Source: Thiohalophilus sp. (GTDB lineage Bacteria > Pseudomonadota > Gammaproteobacteria > UBA6429 > Thiohalophilaceae). Taken from it: a stretch of DNA of 64,000 nucleotides. Made by a program: the position numbers and the translations under genes. Location: positions 2,232,001-2,296,000 of the forward strand of contig NZ_JAXHLN010000003.1 in the NCBI RefSeq assembly GCF_034522235.1, given 5' to 3'. Below are positions 33,770 to 43,968 of this stretch, one piece after another (the stretch's first letter is position 1; every line of letters starts with the position of its first letter). A model generated the notes under the pieces. That model did no database searches and was not told the origin of the DNA. It saw nothing but the letters and a program-made list of their open reading frames with translations.

Positions 33770-34375
33770 TCACGGTTTGGCCGTGGCACCGGACTTGGAC
33801 AACTCGGCAGTGAGCACCCGGCGCATGGCATCTTCCATCGACATGGGTACCGGCTCCACTTTGGAGCGGGGCAGATAGAGGGTGTAACCGCCAATCTGGT
33901 AACTAAGCGGCAGATAGATGGCCACAATATCATCCCCCTCTTCGGCGCTCAGGCCGAGGATATCCTCGATCCGCTCCCGGGTCAAAAAACCCAGTAACTT
34001 TGCCTCGCCGATCGATACCAGCACCACCTGCTTGAGCCCGCCCCGGCTCTTGCCCGCGGCGAAATAGTCCATGAAATCATGCAGCGAACCGTAAATCGAT
34101 TTGACCAGCGGAATCCGCTCCAGCAGCTTCTCCACCAGCCAGATCAAGCGCTGGATCACCCAGGCATTGACCGCCAGTCCCAGGAAAAACAGCACCACCC
34201 CGCCGGCCACCAGCGCCATCCCCGGAATATAGTACGCCTCCGGCACAACCGAGGTGATCACCGGATGCAGCCCGTTTTCGATAGTCAGTCCCAGCCAGTA
34301 AATCAGATACAGGGTCAATGCCACCGGCAGTACCGTGGCCAGCCCTTTTAAAACGTTCTTCCATAGATAAGACAT
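33770..34375 (-). CDS. DUF502 family membrane protein
   Basis: 201-residue inner-membrane protein with two N-terminal transmembrane helices (about 8-30 and 52-76) and a soluble domain containing PLVKSIYGSLHDFMDYF and TRERIEDIL. The sequence fits DUF502, of unknown function in bacteria (related to plant LIKE-COV proteins). Start at 34375 supported by AGGAGAG upstream. Confidence 0.87.
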   Translation of the reverse strand: MSYLWKNVLKGLATVLPVALTLYLIYWLGLTIENGLHPVITSVVPEAYYIPGMALVAGGVVLFFLGLAVNAWVIQRLIWLVEKLLERIPLVKSIYGSLHDFMDYFAAGKSRGGLKQVVLVSIGEAKLLGFLTRERIEDILGLSAEEGDDIVAIYLPLSYQIGGYTLYLPRSKVEPVPMSMEDAMRRVLTAELSKSGATAKP

Positions 34376-34557
34376 AGTGCTCTCCTGCTGGCCAAACGGC
34401 GAAACCGGCAAGGGTAATGATTCGTCCTGGCGACTATAACAGCCAAGGTAGACCCACAACACGATCCGTTACCCGCTTTTGCGCAAAACAGCGTTCCGAA
34501 CAGTCGATCAGCTAGCGTTTGCAAGGGGACTCGGAATGCGTGTCCGAAGCCCTTGTC

Positions 34558-35343
34558 TCAGCAGTGGATTCCCAGCCAGTCGGTCCAGGCGGCAAACAAC
34601 GCGGGATCCAGTGCCGCCACCGCCGAGCGCGGTTGCAAACTGTTGTTAAACACGGCCTCCCCCTCCAGGGTGCACGACCGTCCCCCCACTTCGGCCAGAA
34701 TCAGGTGGCCAGCGGCGTAATCCCACAGATTTTGCTTGCCGTGCAGATAGACATGACTGCGGCCGATGGCAATCCAGCACCAGTCCAGCGCCACCGAACC
34801 GAAACTGCGTTGCGATGAATAGGGGATCTCGCTAACCAGCCGGGTTGCCAGCTCTGGTGCCAGCCGTTTGAAGTCGATGAGGCCGGTACTTTGTTTCAGA
34901 CTCAGACCGGTGTCGAAGGGAACAAGCCGCTCGCCATTGAGCCAGGCGCCCTGGCCCTGTTGCGCGAAGAAGCATTCGTCACGCACCGGATCGTAAACCA
35001 GGCCGAGTTTCAACACGCCCGCCTCGATCAGCGCCAACGATACCGAGAAACAGGGAATGCCCGAAGCATAGTTACTGGTGCCATCGAGCGGATCCAGCAC
35101 CCATAGCGGCTTGCCACCTTGCAACAATCCCTGCTGTTCTTCGGCGGGCATCTCCTCACCCAGGAATAATATATCCGGCTCGTGACTGCTTAATTCACTG
35201 GCGAGCCGTTCCTGCATGGCGAGATCGGCCTCGGTCAGAAAACTACCGTCGGCCTTGATGCCGCGTTTGACGTGGGTAAAGCGGGTCATCAGTTCCTCGC
35301 GCGCGGCAATGCGCACAAGCGATGTCATCGTGTCTGAATTCAT
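34558..35343 (-). CDS. Inositol monophosphatase family protein
   Basis: 261-residue Mg-dependent phosphatase of the IMPase fold. Metal-site motifs are all present: LGEEMP near 63, WVLDPLDGTSNY near 83, and WDYAAGHLILAEVGG near 210. Could act on inositol-1-phosphate, histidinol phosphate or 3'-phosphoadenosine phosphate; sequence alone does not tell. Starts at ATG 35343 (MNSDTMTSL), with MTSL 15 bases later as an alternative. Confidence 0.9.
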   Translation of the reverse strand: MNSDTMTSLVRIAAREELMTRFTHVKRGIKADGSFLTEADLAMQERLASELSSHEPDILFLGEEMPAEEQQGLLQGGKPLWVLDPLDGTSNYASGIPCFSVSLALIEAGVLKLGLVYDPVRDECFFAQQGQGAWLNGERLVPFDTGLSLKQSTGLIDFKRLAPELATRLVSEIPYSSQRSFGSVALDWCWIAIGRSHVYLHGKQNLWDYAAGHLILAEVGGRSCTLEGEAVFNNSLQPRSAVAALDPALFAAWTDWLGIHC

Positions 35344-35370
35344 AAAAACCAATCCGTTAAAAAGAAGGAA

Positions 35371-35841
35371 TCAGTTGCCGAACGTCAACGCCATCACCAT
35401 CGCATCCTCGCGGCCGAACGCATCGGGATAGTAATCGGGGCGGATGCCGATCTCCTGAAAACCGGTTTTCTCATACAGACGAATGGCCCCCTGGTTGGAG
35501 GGACGCACTTCAAGATAGATGGATCCGGCGTGGCGTTCACGGGCCAGTTGCAGCAGATCATCGAGCATCAGCTGGCCGTAACCGCGACGGTGCGCATCCG
35601 GATTGACGCAGAGAGTTAGAATATGCGCCTCGCCGGCGGCCACCGAGAGAATGGCATAGGCCTGTACTTCCCCCTCGACTTGCAACACCCGGCAGCTGTA
35701 GCCTACGTTCAGGCAATCGCGGAATATCCCCCGGGTCCAGGGAAAGTTATAGATCGTCTTTTCGATCGCCATGATCGCGTCCAGATCGGCGATCCCCATG
35801 GAGCGTATTCCGTCATCAGCCTGTTTGAATACCGCGCTCAT
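35371..35841 (-). CDS. rimI: Ribosomal protein S18 alanine N-acetyltransferase
   Basis: 156-residue GNAT enzyme. The acetyl-CoA loop is NPDAHRRGYGQLMLD (about 80-94), followed by LEVRPSNQGAIRLYEKTGFQEIGIRPDYY, the RimI-type C-terminal signature. Acetylates the N-terminal Ala of S18. Adjacent to a uracil-DNA glycosylase gene 18 bases upstream, probably one transcript. Confidence 0.93.
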   Translation of the reverse strand: MSAVFKQADDGIRSMGIADLDAIMAIEKTIYNFPWTRGIFRDCLNVGYSCRVLQVEGEVQAYAILSVAAGEAHILTLCVNPDAHRRGYGQLMLDDLLQLARERHAGSIYLEVRPSNQGAIRLYEKTGFQEIGIRPDYYPDAFGREDAMVMALTFGN

Positions 35842-35859
35842 GCTCGTCTCCGTTTCGAC

Positions 35860-36579
35860 CTAGTGGTCGCGGGTCAGTGACTGGGCAAACAACAGATCCT
35901 CCCACGCCTTGCGTTTGTCCGCCGGGGTCCGCAACAGATAGGCCGGGTGATAGGTCACCACCACCGGGGTGCCGGTGGCTTCGAGCCGGTGTACCGTGCC
36001 GCGCAGCCGGGCCAGGCTGGTCGTGCAATCCAGCAGCCGCTGTGCGGCGACACGGCCCAGGGCGATAATGAGATCGGGCTGGATCAGCTCAATCTGCCGC
36101 CGCAGATAGGGAAAACAGGCCGCCGCCTCTTCCGGGCGGGGATCCCGGTTGTTGGGCGGACGGCATTTGAGAATGTTGGCGATATAGACCTGCTCGCGGG
36201 AGAGCCCCACCGCCTGCAGCATGGCATTGAGCAGCTTGCCGGCCCGGCCGACGAACGGCTCGCCCTGGCGATCCTCATCAACTCCGGGCGCCTCGCCGAT
36301 GATCAGCCAGCGGGCCTGCTCATTGCCCACCCCGAATACCGTCTGGGTCCGGCTCTGGTGCAACTCGCACAACTGACAGACCGCCACCTGCTGGCGCAGC
36401 GCCGACCAGTCCAGTTCACTGACATCGGGCCGCCCCTCGCCCGCGGGCACCGCCGGTTCCGTGGCCGGTTGTGACAGCGGCGCCATCTCCTCGGCCGGCA
36501 TCACCCGATCCCGCCGCACCCAGACATCGATCCCCATCGCGTCCAGGTAGCGGCGTTGTTGTGGCGTGACAGGAGACAT
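35860..36579 (-). CDS. Type 4 (4Fe-4S) uracil-DNA glycosylase
   Basis: 239-residue family 4 UDG. After a 60-residue variable N-terminal region come the cluster cysteines (CQLC, then ILKC and AACF), motif 1 [20 protein letters not shown] and motif 3 TYHPAYLLR. Removes uracil from deaminated DNA. First gene before rimI; the family was once annotated as a phage SPO1 DNA polymerase-related domain. Confidence 0.92.
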   Translation of the reverse strand: MSPVTPQQRRYLDAMGIDVWVRRDRVMPAEEMAPLSQPATEPAVPAGEGRPDVSELDWSALRQQVAVCQLCELHQSRTQTVFGVGNEQARWLIIGEAPGVDEDRQGEPFVGRAGKLLNAMLQAVGLSREQVYIANILKCRPPNNRDPRPEEAAACFPYLRRQIELIQPDLIIALGRVAAQRLLDCTTSLARLRGTVHRLEATGTPVVVTYHPAYLLRTPADKRKAWEDLLFAQSLTRDH

Positions 36580-36608
36580 GGGATGAGTTTACCACCTCCG
36601 ACAGAAAA

Positions 36609-36769
36609 GGGACGAGGTACGAGTGACGAGTAACGAGGCAAAGAGCACAAAAATTCACCACGAAGACCCGAAGTCACGAAGCAATCAATTCGTTTTCTTC
36701 GTGTCTTCGGGTCTTCGGGTCTTCGTGGTTAACGCTTTTCCTCGTCCCTCGTCACTCGTACCTCGTCCC
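36609..36769. repeat. Nested palindrome: family C copy 3 inside family D copy 1
   Basis: Outer family D arms 36609-36638 and 36740-36769 are 30 bases each, made of ACGAGTG/ACGAGGT 7-mers, and differ at about three positions. Inside lies a full family C palindrome with arms 36657-36681 (CCACGAAGACCCGAAGTCAC...) and 36697-36729 (GTCTTCGG repeated). The whole can fold into one long stem. Between leuA and the UDG gene. Confidence 0.93.
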
Positions 36770-36783
36770 TGGCCGCGGATGTG

Positions 36784-38334
36784 TTACACATCCGCGGCCT
36801 GCGGATGTTCCCGCTCGACCGGCGAGACGATCTTGTTCAGCGCGTTGATGTAGGCCTTGGCGGAGGCGATGACGATATCGGTATCGGCGCCCTGGCCGTT
36901 GACGATACGCCCGTCTTTTTCCATGCGCACGGTGACCTCGCCCTGGGCGTCGGTACCGCTGGTGATGTTGTTCACCGAGTAGAGCAGTAGCTCGGCACCG
37001 CTGTTGATCACCTGCTCAATCGCCCGAAAGGCCGCGTCCACCGGCCCGCCGCCGTCAGCCTCGGCCTGCTGTTCCTGACCATCCACATTGAGGGTGACGT
37101 TGGCGTGCGGGGTCTCGCCGGTTTCGGAACAAACCCGCATGGCGACCAGATGGATATGCTCGTTCTCGGCGGAAATGCCGGTTTCGGTCACCAGCGCCTG
37201 CAGATCCTCGTCGAAGATCTCGTGTTTCTTGTCGGCCAGATTCTTGAAGCGGGCGAAGGCGTCGTTCAACTCGTCCTCGGAATCGAATTCCACGCCCAGC
37301 TCCTTGAGCCGCGAACGGAAGGCGTTACGCCCCGAATGCTTGCCCAGCACCATGCGGTTGGCCGACCAGCCGACATCCTCGGCGCTCATGATCTCGTAGG
37401 TCTCGCGGCTTTTGAGCACACCGTCCTGATGAATACCCGACTCATGGGCAAAGGCGTTGGCACCAACGATCGCCTTGTTGGGCTGCACCGCAAAGCCGGT
37501 GATGCCGGCGACCAGCTTGGAGGTCGGGACGATCTCGCGAGTATCGAGATGATCGACACTGCAGGGGAAGATGTCCTTGCGGGTCTTGACCGTCATGACG
37601 ATCTCTTCCAGCGAGGCGTTGCCGGCCCGCTCGCCCAGGCCGTTGATGGTGCACTCGACCTGGCGTGCGCCGTTCAACACCGCGGAGAGGGAGTTGGCCA
37701 CGGCCAGACCCAGATCGTTATGACAATGCACGGAGAAGACCGCCTTGTCCGAGTTGGGCACCCGTTCGATCAGGCTGCGAATCGTCTCGCCGAACTGCTG
37801 CGGCACATTATAGCCGACGGTGTCGGGAATATTGATGGTGGTGGCGCCGGCGTCGATTACCTGCTCGACAATGCGGCACAGAAAATCCAGCTCGGAACGT
37901 CCGGCGTCCTCGGCGGAGAACTCGACGTTGTCGGTGTACTGGCGCGCGCGCTTGACCGCGCGTACCGCCTGCTCGACCACCTGGTCCGGCTCCATGCGCA
38001 GCTTCATCTTCATGTGGATGGGCGAGGTGGCGATGAAGGTGTGGATGCGCGCGCTGTTAGCCTCCTTCAATGCCTCACCGGCACGATCGATGTCCGTGTC
38101 CAGCGCCCGCGACAGACCGCAGACGGTGCTGTCCTTGATGCTGCGGGCCACCGCACGTACGGCATCGAAGTCGCCGGTACTGGCGATGGGGAAACCGGCC
38201 TCGATCACATCCACATGCATGCGCTCCAGGGCGCGGGCGATTCGGATCTTCTCCTCCTTGGTCATGGAGGCGCCGGGGCTCTGTTCGCCATCGCGCAAGG
38301 TGGTATCGAATATGATTAATCTGTCGTCACTCAT
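36784..38334 (-). CDS. leuA: 2-isopropylmalate synthase
   Basis: 516-residue enzyme of the first committed step of leucine synthesis. Catalytic TIM barrel with [11 protein letters not shown] at 10-20, [12 protein letters not shown] and NGLGERAGN; the C-terminal LeuA allosteric domain (about 390-516) binds leucine for feedback inhibition. Preceded by a leucine-rich leader ORF, so regulation by attenuation is likely. Downstream of pssA and the ilv genes on the same strand. Confidence 0.97.
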   Translation of the reverse strand: MSDDRLIIFDTTLRDGEQSPGASMTKEEKIRIARALERMHVDVIEAGFPIASTGDFDAVRAVARSIKDSTVCGLSRALDTDIDRAGEALKEANSARIHTFIATSPIHMKMKLRMEPDQVVEQAVRAVKRARQYTDNVEFSAEDAGRSELDFLCRIVEQVIDAGATTINIPDTVGYNVPQQFGETIRSLIERVPNSDKAVFSVHCHNDLGLAVANSLSAVLNGARQVECTINGLGERAGNASLEEIVMTVKTRKDIFPCSVDHLDTREIVPTSKLVAGITGFAVQPNKAIVGANAFAHESGIHQDGVLKSRETYEIMSAEDVGWSANRMVLGKHSGRNAFRSRLKELGVEFDSEDELNDAFARFKNLADKKHEIFDEDLQALVTETGISAENEHIHLVAMRVCSETGETPHANVTLNVDGQEQQAEADGGGPVDAAFRAIEQVINSGAELLLYSVNNITSGTDAQGEVTVRMEKDGRIVNGQGADTDIVIASAKAYINALNKIVSPVEREHPQAADV

Positions 38335-38453
38335 TGTCTCTCTCCTGATTACCCATTATGGCATGGGTTGGCAGTTAACCTGAAAATTCTGTGCTTGTTG
38401 GGCTGTGAGGTTGTGGCGCCCAGCCCGGCGCGTCGTCTGCTGTTATTTGCCCC

Positions 38454-38576
38454 TCAGGGCAGCAGTCGTAGATTCAGGAGAGAATCGAGGGAGGTGAACC
38501 GGGCGAACAGGGGCATACCCTGCACCGCCGGTGCAGTGACAGAGATGTCGCGAGAAGTCGGGTCCGTCAATGTCAT
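38454..38576 (-). CDS. leuA leader peptide (leuL-like), probable attenuator
   Basis: A small ORF ending at a TGA at 38454-38456 has six leucines among its last 11 residues (SLDSLLNLRLLP), using CTC, CTG and the rare CTA. The ATG at 38576 fits a start about 20 bases after the predicted transcription start; ATG 38594 or 38516 are alternatives. The last leucine codons pair with the following CTGCTG/GCCC segment (hairpin 38437-38465), and a second hairpin at 38400-38426 follows. The ORF ends 120 bases before leuA. The pattern is that of ribosome-mediated attenuation, but no good T-run is seen after the second hairpin. Confidence 0.65.
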   Translation of the reverse strand: MTLTDPTSRDISVTAPAVQGMPLFARFTSLDSLLNLRLLP

Positions 38577-38602
38577 GGTATTTCGCTCAGTCATTACAAA
38601 TT

Positions 38603-38631
38603 ACTATAACGCCTGATCAGGGATTTTCCAA
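38603..38631 (-). promoter_or_regulatory. leuA promoter inside the end of pssA
   Basis: On the minus strand TTGGAA (complement of 38626-38631), a 17-base spacer and TATAGT (complement of 38603-38608) form a good sigma-70 promoter. The -35 lies in the last codons of pssA. Start of transcription would be near 38596. Confidence 0.65.
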
Positions 38632-39408
38632 GTCCTGCTCATCTTTTTCATCAGGGTGCCGATGGGCCTGATCCCGTTCGGCGCGCCGCTGGCGCAGTTG
38701 CACCAGGGTCAGTACCGGCCCGGACAGGGCGTAGGCGAAGAAGACACTGAACAGCACCACCGGCGGGTTGGAGGAAACCAGCACCAGAATCAGGACAATC
38801 ACCAGAATGGCCACAAACGGGACCTTGTCGCGCAGGTTGAAGGTCTTGAAGCTGTAATAGCGCACATTGCTGACCATCAGCAGGCCGATTACCACCGTCA
38901 GCCCCCAGGCCAGATAACTGAGCTGGCCCGGCACCATCTCGTAGGTCTCGCCGACCCAGACACTGCCGGCGATGATCGCCGCCGCCGAAGGACTGGCCAG
39001 CCCCTGAAAGTAACGCTTGTCGGCATGCTCCACCTGGGTGTTGAAACGGGCCAGACGCAACGCGGCGGTGGCCGTGTAGATGAAGGCGGCCAGCCAGCCA
39101 AGCTTGCCCAGATCCGACAGGGCCCACTCGTAGATCACCAGTGACGGGGCCAGACCAAAAGAGACCATGTCCGACAGGCTGTCATACTCGGCGCCGAAGT
39201 CGCTCTGGGTGTTGGTCATGCGCGCCACCCGCCCGTCGACGCCATCCAGCAACATGGCCACGAAAATGGCAATCGCCGCCGGCTCAAAGCGGCCGTGCAT
39301 GGCGGCCACGATCGCATAAAACCCGGAGAACAGCGCCGCCGTGGTAAACAGGTTGGGCAGCAGGTAGATACCGCGTCGACGTGAGTCTGTAGTGGTTTTT
39401 CGGGTCAT
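38617..39408 (-). CDS. pssA: CDP-diacylglycerol-serine O-phosphatidyltransferase
   Basis: 263-residue integral membrane CDP-alcohol phosphatidyltransferase making phosphatidylserine. The catalytic signature DGVDGRVARMTNTQSDFGAE continuing to YDSLSD shows all required aspartates. Several transmembrane helices, charged C-terminal tail. Start MTRKTTTDSRRRG at 39408; the open frame continues to 39522 without homology. Between ilvC and leuA, a frequent proteobacterial order. Confidence 0.94.
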   Translation of the reverse strand: MTRKTTTDSRRRGIYLLPNLFTTAALFSGFYAIVAAMHGRFEPAAIAIFVAMLLDGVDGRVARMTNTQSDFGAEYDSLSDMVSFGLAPSLVIYEWALSDLGKLGWLAAFIYTATAALRLARFNTQVEHADKRYFQGLASPSAAAIIAGSVWVGETYEMVPGQLSYLAWGLTVVIGLLMVSNVRYYSFKTFNLRDKVPFVAILVIVLILVLVSSNPPVVLFSVFFAYALSGPVLTLVQLRQRRAERDQAHRHPDEKDEQDLENP

Positions 39409-39520
39409 GCTTACGTGTATACAAATAAAAGTGAGATTGCCATCATAACGTAATCCGCGATGCTGTGAAGCGGGCTTTGCCCGGATCCGTTGTCGCGTTT
39501 TTCCCGGTGCCAGACATGAC

Positions 39521-39545
39521 AAGACCGGTTACCCGAACCGGCCTT
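39521..39545 (-). terminator. Hairpin downstream of ilvC
   Basis: A 10-bp stem with one mismatch (AAGACCGGTT / AACCGGCCTT, loop of five) lies 56 bases past the ilvC stop. There is no T-run, so termination may be partial, letting some ilv transcripts enter pssA. Confidence 0.5.
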
Positions 39546-39600
39546 GCAGAATCGCCCTGGCATTCAATCCTGTCTGTCAGGGCCCGGTGGCGTGACCGCC

Positions 39601-40647
<1,047 letters not shown>

Positions 40648-40653
40648 TTAAAA

Positions 40654-41148
40654 TTAAATGCGTAGTGCCCGGCTGCCGCGTGCGACACCCGTGGCACCGG
40701 AACGAACCGTTTCGATAATCAGCTCCGCGTCAATAGCGCCGAGAAAGGCGTCCAGCTTGGAGCCGTTGCCGGTCAGCTCGATGATGTAGGTCTCATCGGT
40801 CACATCCAGAATCCGGCCGCGAAAAATATCGGCCATGCGTTTGAGCTCGGCACGCACTTTGTCCGTTGGTGTAGCCACCTTGACCATCATCAGCTCCCGC
40901 TCGATATGGTTGCCCTCGGAGATATCCGCCAGCTTGACCACGTCGACCAGCTTGTTCAGTTGTTTAAAGATCTGCTCGATGATCTCCTCCGAACCGCTGG
41001 TGACTACGGTCATGCGCGACAGGGAGGGATCCTCGGTCGGTGCCACAGTCAATGATTCGATGTTGTAACCGCGCGCCGAGAACAACCCCGCCACCCGGGA
41101 CAGGGCCCCCGCTTCGTTTTCCATCAACAGTGAAATAATATGTCGCAT
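40654..41148 (-). CDS. ilvH: Acetolactate synthase small subunit
   Basis: 164-residue regulatory subunit. N-terminal ACT domain starting [19 protein letters not shown] and the ALS_ss C-terminal domain; the valine-binding N-terminal residues look conserved, so feedback inhibition is expected. The start shares one base with the ilvB stop. The open frame upstream to 42054 is a shadow inside ilvB. Confidence 0.96.
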   Translation of the reverse strand: MRHIISLLMENEAGALSRVAGLFSARGYNIESLTVAPTEDPSLSRMTVVTSGSEEIIEQIFKQLNKLVDVVKLADISEGNHIERELMMVKVATPTDKVRAELKRMADIFRGRILDVTDETYIIELTGNGSKLDAFLGAIDAELIIETVRSGATGVARGSRALRI

Positions 41149-42866
41149 CAGGCCAGCTCTCTTTCCGGTGACAGGTGCATCTCGTGGTGCCCCTTGCCGG
41201 CGGCAATCATCGGATAGACATTTTCGGTCTGATCGGTGATGAAGTCCATGAAGACCAGCCGGTCCTTCATGGCGAAGGCTTCCTTGAGTGCACCTTCCAC
41301 ATCCCCCGGCTGCTCGATGCGCATGCCCACGTGGCCGTAGCTTTCCGCCAGTTTGACGAAATCGGGCAGCGCATCCAGATAGGAGTGCGAATAGCGGCTG
41401 TCGTAGAAGAACTCCTGCCACTGACGCACCATGCCCATGTAACGGTTGTTCAGATTGACGATCTTGACCGGCAGCATGTATTGCAGCGCGGTGGACAGCT
41501 CCTGGATACACATCTGGATACTCGCCTCGCCGGTGACGCAGGCCACCTGACTGTCGGGATAGGCCAGCTGCACACCCAGCGCGGCCGGCAGGCCGAAGCC
41601 CATGGTGCCCAGGCCGCCGGAGTTGATCCAGCGCCGCGGCTTGTCGAACGGATAGAACTGGGCGGCGAACATCTGGTGCTGCCCCACATCGGAGGTCACA
41701 TAGGCATCGCCACCGGTCACCTCGTGCAGCTTTTCGATCACGAACTGCGGCTTGATCAGCGCGCTGTTTCGATCGTAGCGCAGACAGTTTTTGCTCTTCC
41801 AGGCATCGATTTGCTGCCACCACTGCTCCAGCAGCTTGGCATCCGGTTTTTTCTTCGATGCCTTGATCGCCTTGTTCATATCCGCCAGCACATGTTTGAT
41901 GTCGCCGACGATGGGGACGTCCACCCGCACGTTCTTGGAGATGGACGAGGGGTCGATATCGATGTGAATGATCTTCGCATCGGGACAGAACTGTTTGACG
42001 TCGCCGGTCACCCGATCGTCGAAGCGCGCGCCGATGGCAATCAGCACATCGCACTCGTGCATGGCCATGTTGGCCTCATAGGTGCCGTGCATGCCGAGCA
42101 TGCCCAGGTGCTGTTTGTCGCTGGCCGGATAGGCACCCAGCCCCATCAGGGTCTGGGTAATGGGATAGCCCAGGGTGCGGGTGAATTCGATCAGCTCGGC
42201 ATCGGCATTGCTCAACACCACCCCGCCGCCGGTATAGATCATCGGCCGGCGCGCCGAAAGGATCAGTTCCATCGCCCGGCTGATCTCGCCGGGGTGCGCC
42301 TTGACCACCGGTTGATAGGAGCGCATCTCGATTTCACCGGGGTAGACATAGTCGATCTTGATATTCGGATCGGTCGTATCCTTGGGAATATCCACCACCA
42401 CCGGTCCCGGACGCCCGGTGGTGGCCACATGAAATGCCTTGCGCAGGGTATCGCCCAGGTCTTCGGCATTTTTCACCAGGAAGTTATGTTTCACGCAGGG
42501 GCGGGTAATGCCGACCGCATCGACTTCCTGGAAGGCATCACTGCCAATGAACTGAGTGGCCACCTGCCCGGTGATGATCACCATCGGGATGGAGTCCATA
42601 TAGGCAGTCGCGATCCCGGTCACCGCGTTGGTGGCCCCCGGTCCGGAGGTCACCAGTACCACGCCCGGCTTGCCGGTGGCGCGGGCATAGCCGTCGGCGG
42701 CATGGGTCGCACCCTGCTCGTGGCGCACCAGAATGTGTTTGACTTCATCCTGATTGAACAGGGCGTCATAGATATGCAGAACCGCACCGCCCGGATAGCC
42801 GAAGACGTATTCAACGCCCTCGTCCTTCAGGAACTGGACTACGATTTCGGCTCCACTGAGTTTCAC
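41148..42866 (-). CDS. ilvB: Acetolactate synthase large subunit
   Basis: 572-residue ThDP-dependent catalytic subunit (IlvB/IlvI type). It has the [14 protein letters not shown] start region, catalytic Glu in [15 protein letters not shown], and the ThDP motif region [18 protein letters not shown] ending NLNN. In the last, Glu stands where many homologues have Asp (GDG); related proteobacterial enzymes also carry GE here, so activity is expected. First gene of ilvBHC, preceded by a putative attenuator. Confidence 0.97.
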   Translation of the reverse strand: MKLSGAEIVVQFLKDEGVEYVFGYPGGAVLHIYDALFNQDEVKHILVRHEQGATHAADGYARATGKPGVVLVTSGPGATNAVTGIATAYMDSIPMVIITGQVATQFIGSDAFQEVDAVGITRPCVKHNFLVKNAEDLGDTLRKAFHVATTGRPGPVVVDIPKDTTDPNIKIDYVYPGEIEMRSYQPVVKAHPGEISRAMELILSARRPMIYTGGGVVLSNADAELIEFTRTLGYPITQTLMGLGAYPASDKQHLGMLGMHGTYEANMAMHECDVLIAIGARFDDRVTGDVKQFCPDAKIIHIDIDPSSISKNVRVDVPIVGDIKHVLADMNKAIKASKKKPDAKLLEQWWQQIDAWKSKNCLRYDRNSALIKPQFVIEKLHEVTGGDAYVTSDVGQHQMFAAQFYPFDKPRRWINSGGLGTMGFGLPAALGVQLAYPDSQVACVTGEASIQMCIQELSTALQYMLPVKIVNLNNRYMGMVRQWQEFFYDSRYSHSYLDALPDFVKLAESYGHVGMRIEQPGDVEGALKEAFAMKDRLVFMDFITDQTENVYPMIAAGKGHHEMHLSPERELA

Positions 42867-42910
42867 GTTATATACTCCCAGATACTTTCCAGCAATTTGG
42901 CGTCGGCACG

Positions 42911-43008
42911 AAAAAAATACCCGTCACAACGGGCAGAAACGCCCATTATAATCAGTAAACCGGTATAAATACACGAAGTTGCCGCAGAAACCTGGCCGAT
43001 GTTGCCAT
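42911..43008 (-). promoter_or_regulatory. Putative ilvBHC attenuator with leader peptide
   Basis: A minus-strand ORF of 18 codons (43008 to 42952, MATSARFLRQLRVFIPVY) has Leu, Leu, Val, Ile and Val among its last 12 residues. It is followed by two mutually exclusive hairpins: GGGC/GCCC at 42931-42944, and CCCGT-TGTG-ACGGG at 42920-42933 with seven T (42911-42917). Ribosome release at the stop would cover the first strand and favour the terminator; stalling upstream would favour the antiterminator. The terminator stem is short, so this is a proposal from sequence only. Confidence 0.55.
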
Positions 43009-43127
43009 TTCCCGGTCCCGGCAATGGTTGTTGGGCCAGGTAACCGGTCTCGGAAACGCTATGTTGAAAAACCGCTCCTGTGATAGGCTTAACAACAACT
43101 CAACCGCAACCGGCGCATAATACGGTC

Positions 43128-43577
43128 ATGAAAACAGTCAGTCAGATACTCGGCCTGCTTCTGATCCTCGCTCTGGCGAGCCCAGCCGCCCTGGCCGCGA
43201 CCTACAAGTACCAGGATGAGTCGGGCAACACCGTCTACTCCCAGAATCCGCCCGAAAATCGCGACATCCCTTACGAGGTGATGGGTGATATCCCTTCCCG
43301 CGCCAAGCCCGGCAGCGACTCTCCGCCACTTAACAATACCAGCTCTGCGCCATCGCTGCAGCAGGATGAAGAGCAGAGTGACACGATCGCCCGGGAGCAG
43401 CAACAGGCCGAACAGATGCGCGAGGAAAACTGCGAAGCCGCGAAAAAGAACCTGGAGATTTACACCGTCTATCGCCGGATTCGCAATGAAGAGGGCGAGG
43501 TGGTGCGTATCGACGACGAGGAACGTCAACAGAAGATCGACGAAGCCAAACAGGCGATCCGGGATTTCTGTGACTGA
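43128..43577 (+). CDS. DUF4124 domain exported protein
   Basis: 149-residue protein with a clear signal peptide (MKTVSQILGLLLILALASPA, cleavage after ALA near 23) followed by the DUF4124 core (ATYKYQDESGNTVYSQNPP) and a charged coiled-coil C-terminal half. Periplasmic; function unknown. ATG 43128 is chosen because it gives the signal peptide. Divergent from ilvB. Confidence 0.85.
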   Translation: MKTVSQILGLLLILALASPAALAATYKYQDESGNTVYSQNPPENRDIPYEVMGDIPSRAKPGSDSPPLNNTSSAPSLQQDEEQSDTIAREQQQAEQMREENCEAAKKNLEIYTVYRRIRNEEGEVVRIDDEERQQKIDEAKQAIRDFCD

Positions 43578-43612
43578 CTTACGGGGACTGACCTGCGTGA
43601 GGGAGTTTTAGC

Positions 43613-43956
43613 ATGCCGCTACTCAAGATTCAGAGCAATCAAGCCGTCGAACCGGCGCGGGCCGAACAGCTGGTTAGTGCCGCCTCCGCCCTGGTGGCCG
43701 GGCAACTGGGCAAGCCCGAGCGCTACGTGATGGTGGCCCTGGAGCCGCCGGTCCCCATGTCCTTCGGCGGCAGCACCGACCCGCTGGCCTACCTGGAACT
43801 GAAAAGCATCGGCCTGCCGCAGGACAAGACCCCGGCCCTGTCCGAGGCCCTCTGCGGCCTCATCCAGGAACAGCTGGGCATCGATCCCGAACGGGTCTAC
43901 ATCGAATTCGCCGACGCCCCCGCGCCATGTGGGGCTGGAACAGTGGCACCTTTTAA
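43613..43956 (+). pseudogene. MIF/phenylpyruvate tautomerase family gene with a C-terminal frameshift
   Basis: The N-terminus MPLLKIQSNQ has the catalytic Pro next to the initiator Met, and RYVMVALEPPVPMSFGGST is the family's active-site block. The frame then runs ...YIEFADAPAPCGAG and on to 43972, overlapping the next gene. In another frame, bases 43927-43956 read exactly MWGWNSGTF then stop, the conserved family ending. A one-base loss in the C/G-rich stretch 43913-43926 explains this. Either a true mutation or a sequencing error. Confidence 0.82.
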
Positions 43957-43968
43957 GCTGTCACGAGC

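Noticed and set aside
36623-36853. Small ORF between the UDG and leuA genes
   Set aside because: It is a translation of the nested C and D palindromes.
40654-42054. 466-codon open frame as a fusion protein
   Set aside because: The real gene is ilvH from 41148; the rest is antiparallel-free shadow reading of ilvB in another frame.
42945-42950. TATAAT near 42950 as the main ilvB promoter
   Set aside because: It would place the terminator hairpin within the first 30 nucleotides of RNA and lacks a good -35; kept only as an alternative to the attenuator model.
41175-42968. 597-codon ORF antisense to ilvB
   Set aside because: Shadow of the conserved ilvB frame; residues lack any domain pattern.
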